A stretch of 34,200 nucleotides of DNA from Lachnospiraceae bacterium C7. GTDB taxonomy: Bacteria > Bacillota > Clostridia > Lachnospirales > Lachnospiraceae. Positions within the stretch are counted from its first letter, which is position 1, and each line of letters starts with the position of its first letter. A program made the translations under genes and the position numbers. The notes under the pieces were generated by a model. The model was not told where the DNA came from, made no database searches, and saw only the letters and a program-made list of their open reading frames with translations. The stretch is taken from contig FOPE01000032.1 in the NCBI GenBank assembly GCA_900113385.1, forward strand, positions 1 to 34,200, written 5' to 3'. Positions 7,178 through 15,821 of this stretch are shown piece by piece.

Positions 7178-9979
7178 ATGATAGAAAAAATTAAAGGCTT
7201 ATTAAAAGATAAGTGTGGAAATTATATATTACCATTTTTTTGGCAGCATGGAGAAGATGAAGAGAAACTTAGAGAATATATGGAAGTCATTGACAATTCA
7301 AATATAAAAGCAGTATGTGTAGAAAGTAGACCACATCCTGATTTTGTAGGAGCAAAATGGTGGGCTGATATGGACGTCATATTAGATGAAGCAAGAAAAA
7401 GAAATATGAAGGTGTGGATCTTAGATGACAGCCATTTTCCAACAGGATATTCAAATGGTGCAATGGCTAATCAGCCAGACGAAATGTGTAGACAAAGCAT
7501 TTTAGCAGATGTGAAAAAAATCGCAAAAAATGACACATTTATAATGACCAAAGAACAGTTGAAAAATGCACCAAAAAGAAAAACTACGGAAATTGAAATG
7601 TTTGCTGGTGAAAAAGAAAGAAGACATTTTGATGATGATAGATTGCTTGGGGTATATGGTGTAAATAAAGCAGGAAAATTAACAGATTTTTATGGAGCAA
7701 TTACAGAGGATGGTCTAAATGCGACTGTAAATGAGGACATGACCGTCTATGCAATTTATTTATCTAGGAATTATGGATATCATACGAGTTACATAAATAT
7801 GATACAGGAAAAATCAGTTAGGGTGTTGATAGACACAGTTTATGAACCACATTGGGAGCACTATAAAGATGATTTTGGTAAGACAATTGCTGGATTTTTC
7901 TCAGATGAACCAGAATTAGGAAATGGTTATTTATATGATCCAAATGGTCAAATGGGAACAAAAGGAATGGACTATCCATGGAGCAATGAATTAGAAGAAG
8001 CAATGATAGAAAAATTTGGAAAGGAATTTCCAAAGAAAATGTATCTTCTATGGGATGAAAATGTAAATGAACAAGAAAAAGCAGAAGTAAGATTTGAATA
8101 TATGGATTCGTTAACTAAGCTTGTAAAAAAAGATTTTTCATTCCAAATTGGAACATGGTGTAGAGAGCATGGAGTAAAATATATTGGACATCTTATTGAA
8201 GATAATGATATGCATGCAAGAACAGGCTCATCTTTAGGACACTATTTCAGAGGATTAGCCGGACAAGATTACGCAGGAATAGATGATATTGGAGGACAAG
8301 TTTATCCACAGGGAGAATATGAATCCTATGCAAAAGGTCCTTTTGACACAAGGAATGGAGAATTTTATCATTTTATGATGGGAAAATTAGCAAGTTCAGC
8401 AGCAGCTATTGAACCATTAAAAAAAGGAAACTCTATGTGCGAAATCTTTGGCGCATATGGATGGCAAGAAGGTGTGAAACTAGAGAAATATTTAGTGGAT
8501 CATTTTATGGTTAGAGGAATTAACCACTTCGTTCCTCATGCTTTTTCTGCAAAAGAATTTCCGGATCCAGATTGCCCACCACATTTTTATGCTAATGGAC
8601 ATAATCCACAGTATCGCCATTTTGGTGAGCTAATGAAATATACTAATAGGGTTTTAGAGCTCCTAAATGGAGGAAAACATAAAGGCGATGTAGCAATTTT
8701 GTATCATGGAGATAGTTCATGGAGCGGTCAGGCAATGACAAGTCATGAGGTTAGCAGGATTTTTACAGAAAACCAGATGAATTTTGATTTTATTCCACAG
8801 GATGCCTTGATAAATACAGAAGAGTATAATACAAGAATTGAAGATAAAAAATTAAAGATAAATACACAGGAATATACGAAATTTATAGTACCTCAATGCG
8901 ATTATCTTAGAGCTGGATTTGTGAAAAAAATTATAGAGATAGCTGAAGCAGGAGTGGAGGTTATTTTTGTAGGTGGAAGGCCAAAAGGTATAGTAGAAAC
9001 TTGTGATTTTGATAATGAATCTGAAGGAATAATTAAAAAATCAAGCGAAAAACTAATAACGAATCCAACAGAAAAGTTATTAGATGATTTAGTTAAAAAA
9101 GCTAAAGTTATTTCCTTAGAAGAATTAGAAAAAAATGCCAAGGAGAACTGTTTCATAGAACCATTAAATAAATATATCAGATTTTATGAATATACAGATT
9201 TAGCAGAGAGTGATAAGGTTTATATGTTTGTAAATGAAGGAACGGAAGCTTATATTGGGTTAGTAGACTTAGCTAAAGAAACTTCAAACGGCAATTGTGA
9301 ACAAGAAAAAAATTATTATATTTATGATGCATATAATAATAAAATATATAATGGAAAAACTAGAGACAAGAAGATACTTCTAGATATTGAACCATTGCAA
9401 AGTGTTCTTATTATTGAAACAGATGAAGATTTACAAGCTCAAGGATTAGTAGAAAAATCTCTAGAGGATAGAATTTCAGACCTTGATGTGGCAATTCAGA
9501 TGAACTCTTGCAATGAAGTTCAAAAGAGACTTGTAGATAGAGGCTGGAAGAGAAAACTTACAAGTAGTAAAATGTATCCAAACTTTGAAGAGAAAACTCT
9601 TAAAGAAGAGGTACAATTACCAGATTGTTTAGAAAAGAAAATGCCAAAATGGTCGGGAATTGCAAGATATGAAACTACTATTCAATGTGAAAAAGATAGC
9701 AATTACTACATGATTATAACTGATGCATCTGAAGGTGTAGAAGTTTTTGCAAATGGTAAGAGCCTAGGAATTCAAGTGGTTCCAACATATAGATATGATT
9801 TAACTGACTATATAGTAGATGGAAATAATGAAATAGCCATTGAAGTAGCCACAACATTAGAAAGAGAGGCAGTAGACTTCTTTGATCCACTTGATGAAAT
9901 AAGAGGTAAAAAAGAACCAAAATCTAAATCAGGATTATGCGGTTTAGTAATGCTTTATTCTGGACCCCAAAATTTATAA
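7178..9979 (+). CDS. GH106-like glycoside hydrolase, probable alpha-L-rhamnosidase
   Basis: Large cytoplasmic enzyme of 933 aa without signal peptide. The N-terminal third reads like the catalytic barrel of GH106-type enzymes: PFFWQHGEDEEKLREY (19-34), VESRPHPDFVGAKWW (48-62) and VWILDDSHFPTGYSNG (79-94). FFSDEPELGNG (240-250) and CEIFGAYGWQEG (421-432) supply candidate catalytic acids. A middle Rossmann-like domain follows (GDVAILYHGDSSWSG from about 503), then a C-terminal jelly-roll sugar-binding domain (IARYETTIQ...VEVFANGKSLG). The ATG at 7178 has TTGGAGGG upstream. The promoter element shared with rhaB and the adjacent GH78 gene favour rhamnoside hydrolysis. Family assignment is by resemblance only; an unclassified clade or another sugar specificity is possible. 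Confidence 0.75.
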   Translation: MIEKIKGLLKDKCGNYILPFFWQHGEDEEKLREYMEVIDNSNIKAVCVESRPHPDFVGAKWWADMDVILDEARKRNMKVWILDDSHFPTGYSNGAMANQPDEMCRQSILADVKKIAKNDTFIMTKEQLKNAPKRKTTEIEMFAGEKERRHFDDDRLLGVYGVNKAGKLTDFYGAITEDGLNATVNEDMTVYAIYLSRNYGYHTSYINMIQEKSVRVLIDTVYEPHWEHYKDDFGKTIAGFFSDEPELGNGYLYDPNGQMGTKGMDYPWSNELEEAMIEKFGKEFPKKMYLLWDENVNEQEKAEVRFEYMDSLTKLVKKDFSFQIGTWCREHGVKYIGHLIEDNDMHARTGSSLGHYFRGLAGQDYAGIDDIGGQVYPQGEYESYAKGPFDTRNGEFYHFMMGKLASSAAAIEPLKKGNSMCEIFGAYGWQEGVKLEKYLVDHFMVRGINHFVPHAFSAKEFPDPDCPPHFYANGHNPQYRHFGELMKYTNRVLELLNGGKHKGDVAILYHGDSSWSGQAMTSHEVSRIFTENQMNFDFIPQDALINTEEYNTRIEDKKLKINTQEYTKFIVPQCDYLRAGFVKKIIEIAEAGVEVIFVGGRPKGIVETCDFDNESEGIIKKSSEKLITNPTEKLLDDLVKKAKVISLEELEKNAKENCFIEPLNKYIRFYEYTDLAESDKVYMFVNEGTEAYIGLVDLAKETSNGNCEQEKNYYIYDAYNNKIYNGKTRDKKILLDIEPLQSVLIIETDEDLQAQGLVEKSLEDRISDLDVAIQMNSCNEVQKRLVDRGWKRKLTSSKMYPNFEEKTLKEEVQLPDCLEKKMPKWSGIARYETTIQCEKDSNYYMIITDASEGVEVFANGKSLGIQVVPTYRYDLTDYIVDGNNEIAIEVATTLEREAVDFFDPLDEIRGKKEPKSKSGLCGLVMLYSGPQNL

Positions 9980-10073
9980 AGTAGTCTAGCACAATAAAAT
10001 ATTAGACAAAATAAGAAACTAAAGTTCCCAAAAAACAGGAAAAAAACTTTTGGAAAAAAGATTGATTTTTTAA

Positions 10074-10111
10074 ATTAAAAAATGTCGGATTGTTCCTAAA
10101 AATCTACATGG
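10074..10111 (+). promoter_or_regulatory. Bipartite sugar-locus motif, copy 1
   Basis: ATTAAAAAATGTCG (10074-10087), 18 nt, then ACATGG (10106-10111). Copies with the same spacing are at 15698-15735 and 27108-27145. Here the downstream half overlaps a terminator-like hairpin. Confidence 0.6.
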
Positions 10112-10129
10112 AGCAGTTCGGCTTTTTTT
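10084..10129 (+). terminator. Terminator or attenuator between GH106-like and GH78 genes
   Basis: GTCGGATTGTTCC (10084-10096) pairs over 13 positions, counting G-U pairs, with GGAGCAGTTCGGC (10110-10122) and runs into seven T (10123-10129). It can end the upstream transcript. Because it lies 36 nt before the next start codon, it could also act as an attenuator in the GH78 leader. Confidence 0.75.
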
Positions 10130-10164
10130 GTTAACATAACTATAACAGACGGAGGTATATAATT

Positions 10165-12960
10165 ATGATTGTTAGAGATATTAAAATAAATGGAGTAGAA
10201 AAGCCAGTTGGTTTTTCTGTAGATAAAAAGGTTTTGTCATACAAGGTAGATGAAACTGAAAGTAAAAAGGCTATAAGTAAGAAAATTGTAGTTAGTACAA
10301 ATGAAGATTTCTCTGAAATCGTTTTCCAAAAAGAAGGGGAAGAAATAAAGGCGAAAGGAACACAGCTTGATTTTGAAGTATCTCCAAAAACTAGATACTA
10401 TTGTAGAGTAGAAATTCAAGGGGATAAAGGAGATAGAGCTGCTGGATATACATATTTTGAAACAGGAAAAATGGATGAACCATGGCAAGGAAAATGGATT
10501 GCAATGGATGAAAAAGAGCAGTGTCATCCAATTTTTAGAAAGAAAATTAAAGTTGAAAAGCCTGTAAAAAAAGCAAGATTATATGCCACTGGCGTAGGTG
10601 TTTTTGAAGCATATGTTAATGGAGAAAAGTTAGGAAATGAGTTCTTAGCCCCATTTAACAGCCATTATGAGACCTATTTAGAAACATTAACTTTTGAAGT
10701 AAACAACATTAAAGAAGGAGAAAATGAGCTTTCATTTTTACTTGGAAAAGGTTGGTTTTTAGGTGAATTTGGCCTAGAAGGAACAAAGGAAAATTATGGC
10801 GACAGAATGGCAGTAATTGGTGAATTAGTTCTAGAATATACAGATGGTCAAAAAGATGTTATTTATACAGATGACTCCTTTGAATATAAGGCATCTGATA
10901 TTGAGGAATCAGGCATTTATTATGGTGAAACAATTAATAGGCTTTTATGGTCTGATGAGACAAAAAATCCATGGAAGAAAGCTATTATTTTAGAAAATGT
11001 AGAAAAAAATAAAGGAACAGAAAATTTAGCAAAAAATAGATTGAAAGATAGAAATAGTCCTAGACTTACATGTCATGAGCAGATGAAAGTTAAAGAAATT
11101 ATAACAACAAAATCTGGGGAGACAGTACTTGATTTTGGACAGAATTTTGCAGGATTAATTAAGTTTAATGTTGATTTTGAAAAAGGTACAAAAATAGTTT
11201 TAGATTTTGGAGAGATCCTTCAAGATGGCGATTTCTATAGAGAAAATTATAGAGAAGCCAATTCTCAATTTGTCTATATTTCAGGTGGTAAAAAAGAAAC
11301 TGTAGAGCCTCACTTTACATATTTTGGCTATAGATACGTAAGAGTAACTGGATGGCCTAGAGAAATTAGTAAAGATGATTTTGTAGGTGAAGCACTATAT
11401 TCAGAAATGACACAGACAGGTTTTATATCAACGTCAAACGAAAAAATTAATCAGTTGATTTCAAACACTATGTGGGGGCTTAAATCTAATTTTATGGATC
11501 TTCCAACAGATTGCCCACAGAGAAATGAAAGATTAGGCTGGACTGGAGATGCTCAAGTTTTTGCACCAACAGCATGCTATCACATGGACACAAGAGCTTT
11601 TTATAATAAATTTGTAACTGATTTACGAGGTGAGCAAAGATTTTTAGATGGAGGAATTCCTAATTACATTCCAAACATCGGTCATAAAGATGATTGTGCA
11701 TCAGTATGGGGCGACGTTGCTACATTCCTTCCAACAACAGTTTATAAAATGTTCGGAGACATTTCAGAATTAGAAAGAAGCTACAACCTAATGAAAGACT
11801 GGGTTGATTACATTGATAGAAGAGATGGAAAAAGAGGAGAAAAGAAATATTTATTTGACTTTGGATTCCAATTCGGCGATTGGTTAGCTCTAGATGGTGC
11901 AACAGAAGAAAGTTTTAAAGGAAGCACAGAAGATGCATATATTGGTTCAATCTACTATTATCAATCAGCAGACATGGTAGCAAAAGCCGCAAAAGAGTTA
12001 GGAAAAGAAGAGGATGCTAAGCATTATGAAAAACTTGCAAAAAAAATAAAAGATGCTGTTTTAGATGAGTACGTAACAGCAAATGGCAGATTAGCTGTTG
12101 ATACACAAAGTTCTTATATCATAGCTTTAAAATTCGGAATTTATAGAGATAGAAACCGTATGATAGAGCAATTTAAGACAAGATTGAAAAAGGACGGATA
12201 CAAAATTAGATGTGGTTTTGTAGGGGCACCTTTATTATGTACTGTTTTAGCTGAAAACGGAATGATTCAAGAAGCTTACGACTTTTTACTAAATGAGGCA
12301 TTTCCAAGCTGGCTATATTGTGTCAACTTAGGTGCAACAACAGTGTGGGAAAGATGGAATTCAGTTATGCCAGATGGTTCAATGAGTAAAACAGGTATGA
12401 ATTCATTAAATCACTATTCATATGGATCTGTGATGGAATTCGTTTACGCGTATGCAGCAGGTATACGACCTCTTGAAAATGGATTTGAAAAAGCAATAAT
12501 TGCACCAAATCCAAATGCAAGATTGCCAAAAATCCAATGTACTTATGATTCGGTAAGCGGAAAATATGTATGTAATACTGAAATCTGCGCAGATGGAAAA
12601 GTAGTAGTAGACATTGAAATTCCATTTGAATGTGAGGCAAAAGTTATTTTACCAGGATACAAAGAAAAAGAAATGGAACTTTCAGCAGGAAAATATCATT
12701 TTGAATATATTCCAGAAAATGATTTAAGAAAGATTTTTAATGAAAGTACACCAATTTCAAAATTAGTAAAAAATGAAAAAGCATTACAGATTTTACAGGA
12801 AAAAACACCAATGATAGCTGGAATGGCAATGGGAGGAAATCCAGAATTTGAAAATAATGGTTTAGCTGAATTTAAATATTTAAGCTTTTTACCAATTAAA
12901 AAAGAGGATTTAGAAGACGTAATTGCAAAAATTTCAGACATAAATGTGGTGGAAAAATAA
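10165..12960 (+). CDS. Alpha-L-rhamnosidase, family GH78
   Basis: Removes terminal alpha-L-rhamnose from glycosides or oligosaccharides. At 931 aa it shows the whole GH78 layout: N-terminal beta-sandwich modules (KKARLYATGVGVFEAYVNGEKLG at 135-157), then the (alpha/alpha)6 barrel with MDLPTDCPQRNERLGWTGDAQ (444-464). Asp449, Glu455 and Asp462 there correspond to the conserved acid cluster. TTVWERW (725-731) carries the second conserved glutamate. A C-terminal beta domain and an extra ~80-residue tail follow. No signal peptide, so it acts inside the cell on imported substrate. The start has GACGGAGG 9-10 nt upstream. It sits after the GH106-like gene and before GH2 on the same strand. Confidence 0.95.
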   Translation: MIVRDIKINGVEKPVGFSVDKKVLSYKVDETESKKAISKKIVVSTNEDFSEIVFQKEGEEIKAKGTQLDFEVSPKTRYYCRVEIQGDKGDRAAGYTYFETGKMDEPWQGKWIAMDEKEQCHPIFRKKIKVEKPVKKARLYATGVGVFEAYVNGEKLGNEFLAPFNSHYETYLETLTFEVNNIKEGENELSFLLGKGWFLGEFGLEGTKENYGDRMAVIGELVLEYTDGQKDVIYTDDSFEYKASDIEESGIYYGETINRLLWSDETKNPWKKAIILENVEKNKGTENLAKNRLKDRNSPRLTCHEQMKVKEIITTKSGETVLDFGQNFAGLIKFNVDFEKGTKIVLDFGEILQDGDFYRENYREANSQFVYISGGKKETVEPHFTYFGYRYVRVTGWPREISKDDFVGEALYSEMTQTGFISTSNEKINQLISNTMWGLKSNFMDLPTDCPQRNERLGWTGDAQVFAPTACYHMDTRAFYNKFVTDLRGEQRFLDGGIPNYIPNIGHKDDCASVWGDVATFLPTTVYKMFGDISELERSYNLMKDWVDYIDRRDGKRGEKKYLFDFGFQFGDWLALDGATEESFKGSTEDAYIGSIYYYQSADMVAKAAKELGKEEDAKHYEKLAKKIKDAVLDEYVTANGRLAVDTQSSYIIALKFGIYRDRNRMIEQFKTRLKKDGYKIRCGFVGAPLLCTVLAENGMIQEAYDFLLNEAFPSWLYCVNLGATTVWERWNSVMPDGSMSKTGMNSLNHYSYGSVMEFVYAYAAGIRPLENGFEKAIIAPNPNARLPKIQCTYDSVSGKYVCNTEICADGKVVVDIEIPFECEAKVILPGYKEKEMELSAGKYHFEYIPENDLRKIFNESTPISKLVKNEKALQILQEKTPMIAGMAMGGNPEFENNGLAEFKYLSFLPIKKEDLEDVIAKISDINVVEK

Positions 12961-13085
12961 ACTCAACAATATAAATAAAACAACAAAAGCAACAAAAGCA
13001 AAAAAACAAAAGTAAAAAATAAAACAAATAAAAACAAAATAAAAAATAGAACATACAAGAAAAGGATTTAGGAAGGTAAAGAAAA
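12961..13085 (+). other. A-rich unstructured spacer between GH78 and GH2
   Basis: 125 nt made almost wholly of A with scattered AC and AG steps, including repeated CAACAAAAG-like units. No T run, hairpin or promoter was seen. It ends in GGAAGG, the GH2 ribosome-binding site, so GH78 and GH2 are probably co-transcribed across it. Confidence 0.5.
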
Positions 13086-15677
13086 ATGAAAGAAATTAAT
13101 TTTAATGAAGGATGGAAAGTTTGGAAAGAAAAAGATTCTTTTGCACTTGTTTGGAGTACTCCAGAAGATGCAAAAGAGGTCACTCTTCCACATGATGCCA
13201 TGATAGAAGAAAAACCATATGCAGAGAGCAAAAATGGTGGAAATACAGGATTTAGAGATGGCGGATACTATACATATGTAAAGAATATAGAAGTATCAAA
13301 AGAAGACATAAATAAAAAATTTATTTTGCGCTTTGACGGAATTTATATGAATGCATATGTTTATGTAAATGAGCAGTTATGTGCGCAGAATCATTACGGA
13401 TATACAGCATTTTATGCTGATATTACATCTTATCTTAGATTTGGTGAAAAAAATGAAATCCGAATACAGGTAAGAAATGGCGCAATGGGCAATAGTAGAT
13501 GGTATACCGGAAGCGGAATATATAGAGATGTAACTCTTTTGACATCTTCTCAGCTATATGTAAAGCCAGGTTCTGTAAAAATAACAACTTTAGAGGCAGA
13601 TGAAGACTATGCAACAGTTAACGTTAAGGCAATTGTAAAAAATGAAACATCATTTAAACAAAACATTTTAGCAATTGCAGACATAGATAAAGAGCATAAG
13701 GGCGAAAGCGAAACGAAAAATTTTGAAATAAAAGAGTTAACCTTAATGCCACATGAAGAAAGAAAGGTTGAATTTAGACTTGTGGTAGATAATCCAAAAT
13801 TGTGGAGCGAGGAAACTCCAGAACTATATGGCTGCAAGATTTTAGTGAAAAATAAAATAGAAGAATCAGAAACCTCAGAAAATGTGGAAGAAATAATTTG
13901 GGACCAAACAAAAACTACATTTGGAATTAGAACTCTAGACCTTGATGTTAAAAGAGGGTTAAGAGTTAATAAAAAAGTAGTGAAATTAAGAGGCGCTTGC
14001 ATTCATCATGATAATGGATTGTTAGGATCTGCTACATATTTTGAATCAGAATATCGTAGAGTTAAAATCTTAAAAAAGGCTGGATTTAATGCAATTAGAA
14101 TGTCTCATCATCCATCATCAGAAGCCTTGTTAAAAGCATGTGACATTCTTGGAATGTATGTTATGGAAGAGGCTTTTGATATGTGGACAAGATGTAAAAC
14201 AGATTATGATTACAATCAATTTTTTATGGATAATTGGGAAAAAGATATTACTTCAATGGTAGAAAAAGACTATAATCATCCATCAGTTTTAATGTATTCA
14301 ATTGGAAACGAAATTCCGGAAATAGGTACAGACGAAGGCGCAAAAATAGCATATATGCTAAGTGAAAAATGTAAAGAATTAGATCCAACAAGATATACAT
14401 TAGCATCTATTAATGGTGTTTTTGCTGCTGGAGATTCTGTGGACAAAATTGTTGAGGATGTGATGAAAGAAGTTGCAACGGAAGAGGCTCAAAAAAGTAG
14501 TGAAGTTGCTAATTTAGATACAAAAGAACAGCAAGATAAATGTTGTAAAGATGGCCAGCAAGGACAAGAAGACCAGGAAAGCCAGCAAGATCAAGGCTCA
14601 GGCAACGTTAACGATTTTATGACTATCATGGACAAGCAAATGGGTAAAATAGTAGTTCACGAAGAAATTACAAAACGTTTAGACAAAGCTTGTGCACATT
14701 TAGACATCGCTGGATATAACTATATGACAGAAAGATATGCATTAGACGCCAAGGAGCGCCCTAACAGAATAATGGTAGGAAGTGAAACTTACCCACCTGA
14801 AATTGCAAAAAACTGGAATGAAGTTATGAAATATCCTCAAGTAATCGGCGATTTTACATGGACAGGATGGGACTATATTGGAGAAGCAGGTGTAGGAATT
14901 CCAGCTTATAAATTTGGAGAAGGTGGCTTCGGCGCACAGTTTCCAGCACAAATTGCATATGTTGGAGACGTTGATATAACTGGCTTTAGACGTCCTGCAT
15001 CATATTATAGAGAAATTGTATTTGGCCGTCGTAAGAAGCCATATATTGCAGTGCAAAATCCAGAACATTTTGGAGAAAATCTAATTAAGACTCCATGGGT
15101 AATTAGTGATGCAATTTCATCTTGGACTTTTAGTGGCTATGAGTACAAGCCTGTTGTTGTAGAAGTATATTCACCAGCAGATGAAGTAGAACTTCTAGTT
15201 AATGGTAAAACTATTGCAAGAAAACCTAGTGGAAAAAATGTCGGATTTAGAACATGTTTTGAAACAGTTTATGAGCCAGGGGAAATTAAGGCAGTATCTT
15301 ATATTGGCGGAAAAGTAGATGAAATAACTACAATTCAGACAGCTGGATATGAAGATAAAAAAAGTGGCTTAGAAAAGATAAATATTAAAGCAGAAATTGA
15401 AGAATCAGACAATGCTACAAAGAAATTCGGGGATGGAAATATTGTCTACGTTCCAATAAGTTTACAAGATAGCAAGGGTAACATCTTTACAGATAGAGAT
15501 ACTGAAATAGAAGTTTCTAATTTAGTTGACTGCGAAATTTTAGGATTTGGCTCAGCAGATCCTAAGACAAGTTACATGTATAATGTAAAAGTAACAAAGA
15601 CTTGGAACGGTAGAGCACTACTTATTTTAAGAAAAACAGGTGAAAACTTAAAATTTGACGTATCGATATTAAAATAA
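13086..15677 (+). CDS. GH2 glycoside hydrolase (beta-galactosidase-like)
   Basis: Cytoplasmic GH2 enzyme of 863 aa. The N-terminal sugar-binding domain (FNEGWKVWKE...VTLPHDAMIEE, GGYYTYVKNIEV, RWYTGSGIYRDVTLL) and an immunoglobulin-like domain precede the TIM barrel (LRGACIHHDNGLLGSATYFE; GFNAIRMSHHPSSE; VMEEAFDMW). The acid/base is Glu409 in YSIGNEIPE, and the nucleophile is probably Glu567 in MVGSETYP. A C-terminal beta domain binds sugars or stabilises. Residues about 465-510 form an unusual Gln/Asp/Gly-rich insertion inside the barrel. The substrate could be beta-galactoside, beta-glucuronide or another beta-linked sugar. Context suggests trimming of a rhamnose-containing glycan such as galactosylated rhamnogalacturonan-I fragments, which is inference only. 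Confidence 0.9.
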   Translation: MKEINFNEGWKVWKEKDSFALVWSTPEDAKEVTLPHDAMIEEKPYAESKNGGNTGFRDGGYYTYVKNIEVSKEDINKKFILRFDGIYMNAYVYVNEQLCAQNHYGYTAFYADITSYLRFGEKNEIRIQVRNGAMGNSRWYTGSGIYRDVTLLTSSQLYVKPGSVKITTLEADEDYATVNVKAIVKNETSFKQNILAIADIDKEHKGESETKNFEIKELTLMPHEERKVEFRLVVDNPKLWSEETPELYGCKILVKNKIEESETSENVEEIIWDQTKTTFGIRTLDLDVKRGLRVNKKVVKLRGACIHHDNGLLGSATYFESEYRRVKILKKAGFNAIRMSHHPSSEALLKACDILGMYVMEEAFDMWTRCKTDYDYNQFFMDNWEKDITSMVEKDYNHPSVLMYSIGNEIPEIGTDEGAKIAYMLSEKCKELDPTRYTLASINGVFAAGDSVDKIVEDVMKEVATEEAQKSSEVANLDTKEQQDKCCKDGQQGQEDQESQQDQGSGNVNDFMTIMDKQMGKIVVHEEITKRLDKACAHLDIAGYNYMTERYALDAKERPNRIMVGSETYPPEIAKNWNEVMKYPQVIGDFTWTGWDYIGEAGVGIPAYKFGEGGFGAQFPAQIAYVGDVDITGFRRPASYYREIVFGRRKKPYIAVQNPEHFGENLIKTPWVISDAISSWTFSGYEYKPVVVEVYSPADEVELLVNGKTIARKPSGKNVGFRTCFETVYEPGEIKAVSYIGGKVDEITTIQTAGYEDKKSGLEKINIKAEIEESDNATKKFGDGNIVYVPISLQDSKGNIFTDRDTEIEVSNLVDCEILGFGSADPKTSYMYNVKVTKTWNGRALLILRKTGENLKFDVSILK

Positions 15678-15697
15678 GTCGTATTAAAAAACAGCAT

Positions 15698-15735
15698 ATT
15701 AAAAAATGTCGGTTTTTTGAAAAATGGATACATGG
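15698..15735 (+). promoter_or_regulatory. Bipartite sugar-locus motif, copy 2
   Basis: ATTAAAAAATGTCG (15698-15711) and ACATGG (15730-15735), separated by 18 nt. It brackets the -35 box (15717-15722) of the transporter promoter. The 17-nt stretch CATATTAAAAAATGTCG is identical to that before the beta-PGM gene. Confidence 0.65.
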
Positions 15736-15745
15736 TATATAAAAT
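15717..15745 (+). promoter_or_regulatory. Promoter of the GPH transporter-GH3 operon
   Basis: TTGAAA (15717-15722), a 17-nt spacer and TAAAAT (15740-15745). Confidence 0.7.
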
Positions 15746-15750
15746 CTCCT

Positions 15751-15803
15751 GATGGTATTATTATACTATCAAATAAAGGAACGGGTTGCTTGGGGGAGCA
15801 ACC
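15751..15803 (+). promoter_or_regulatory. Two leader hairpins before the transporter gene
   Basis: GATGGTAT/ATACTATC (15751-15770) forms a stem near the expected transcript start. A second, perfect stem GGTTGCT/AGCAACC (15784-15803) with loop TGGGGG stands just upstream of the ribosome-binding site AAAGGAG. They may tune transcript stability or translation. Confidence 0.45.
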
Positions 15804-15821
15804 TGAAAGGAGAAAAAAATT

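Noticed and set aside
15233-15258. AAAAAATGTCGGATTTAGAACATG, resembling the bipartite sugar motif
   Set aside because: It lies inside the GH2 coding sequence (GKNVGFRTCFE), and the spacing to ACATG differs from the three intergenic copies.
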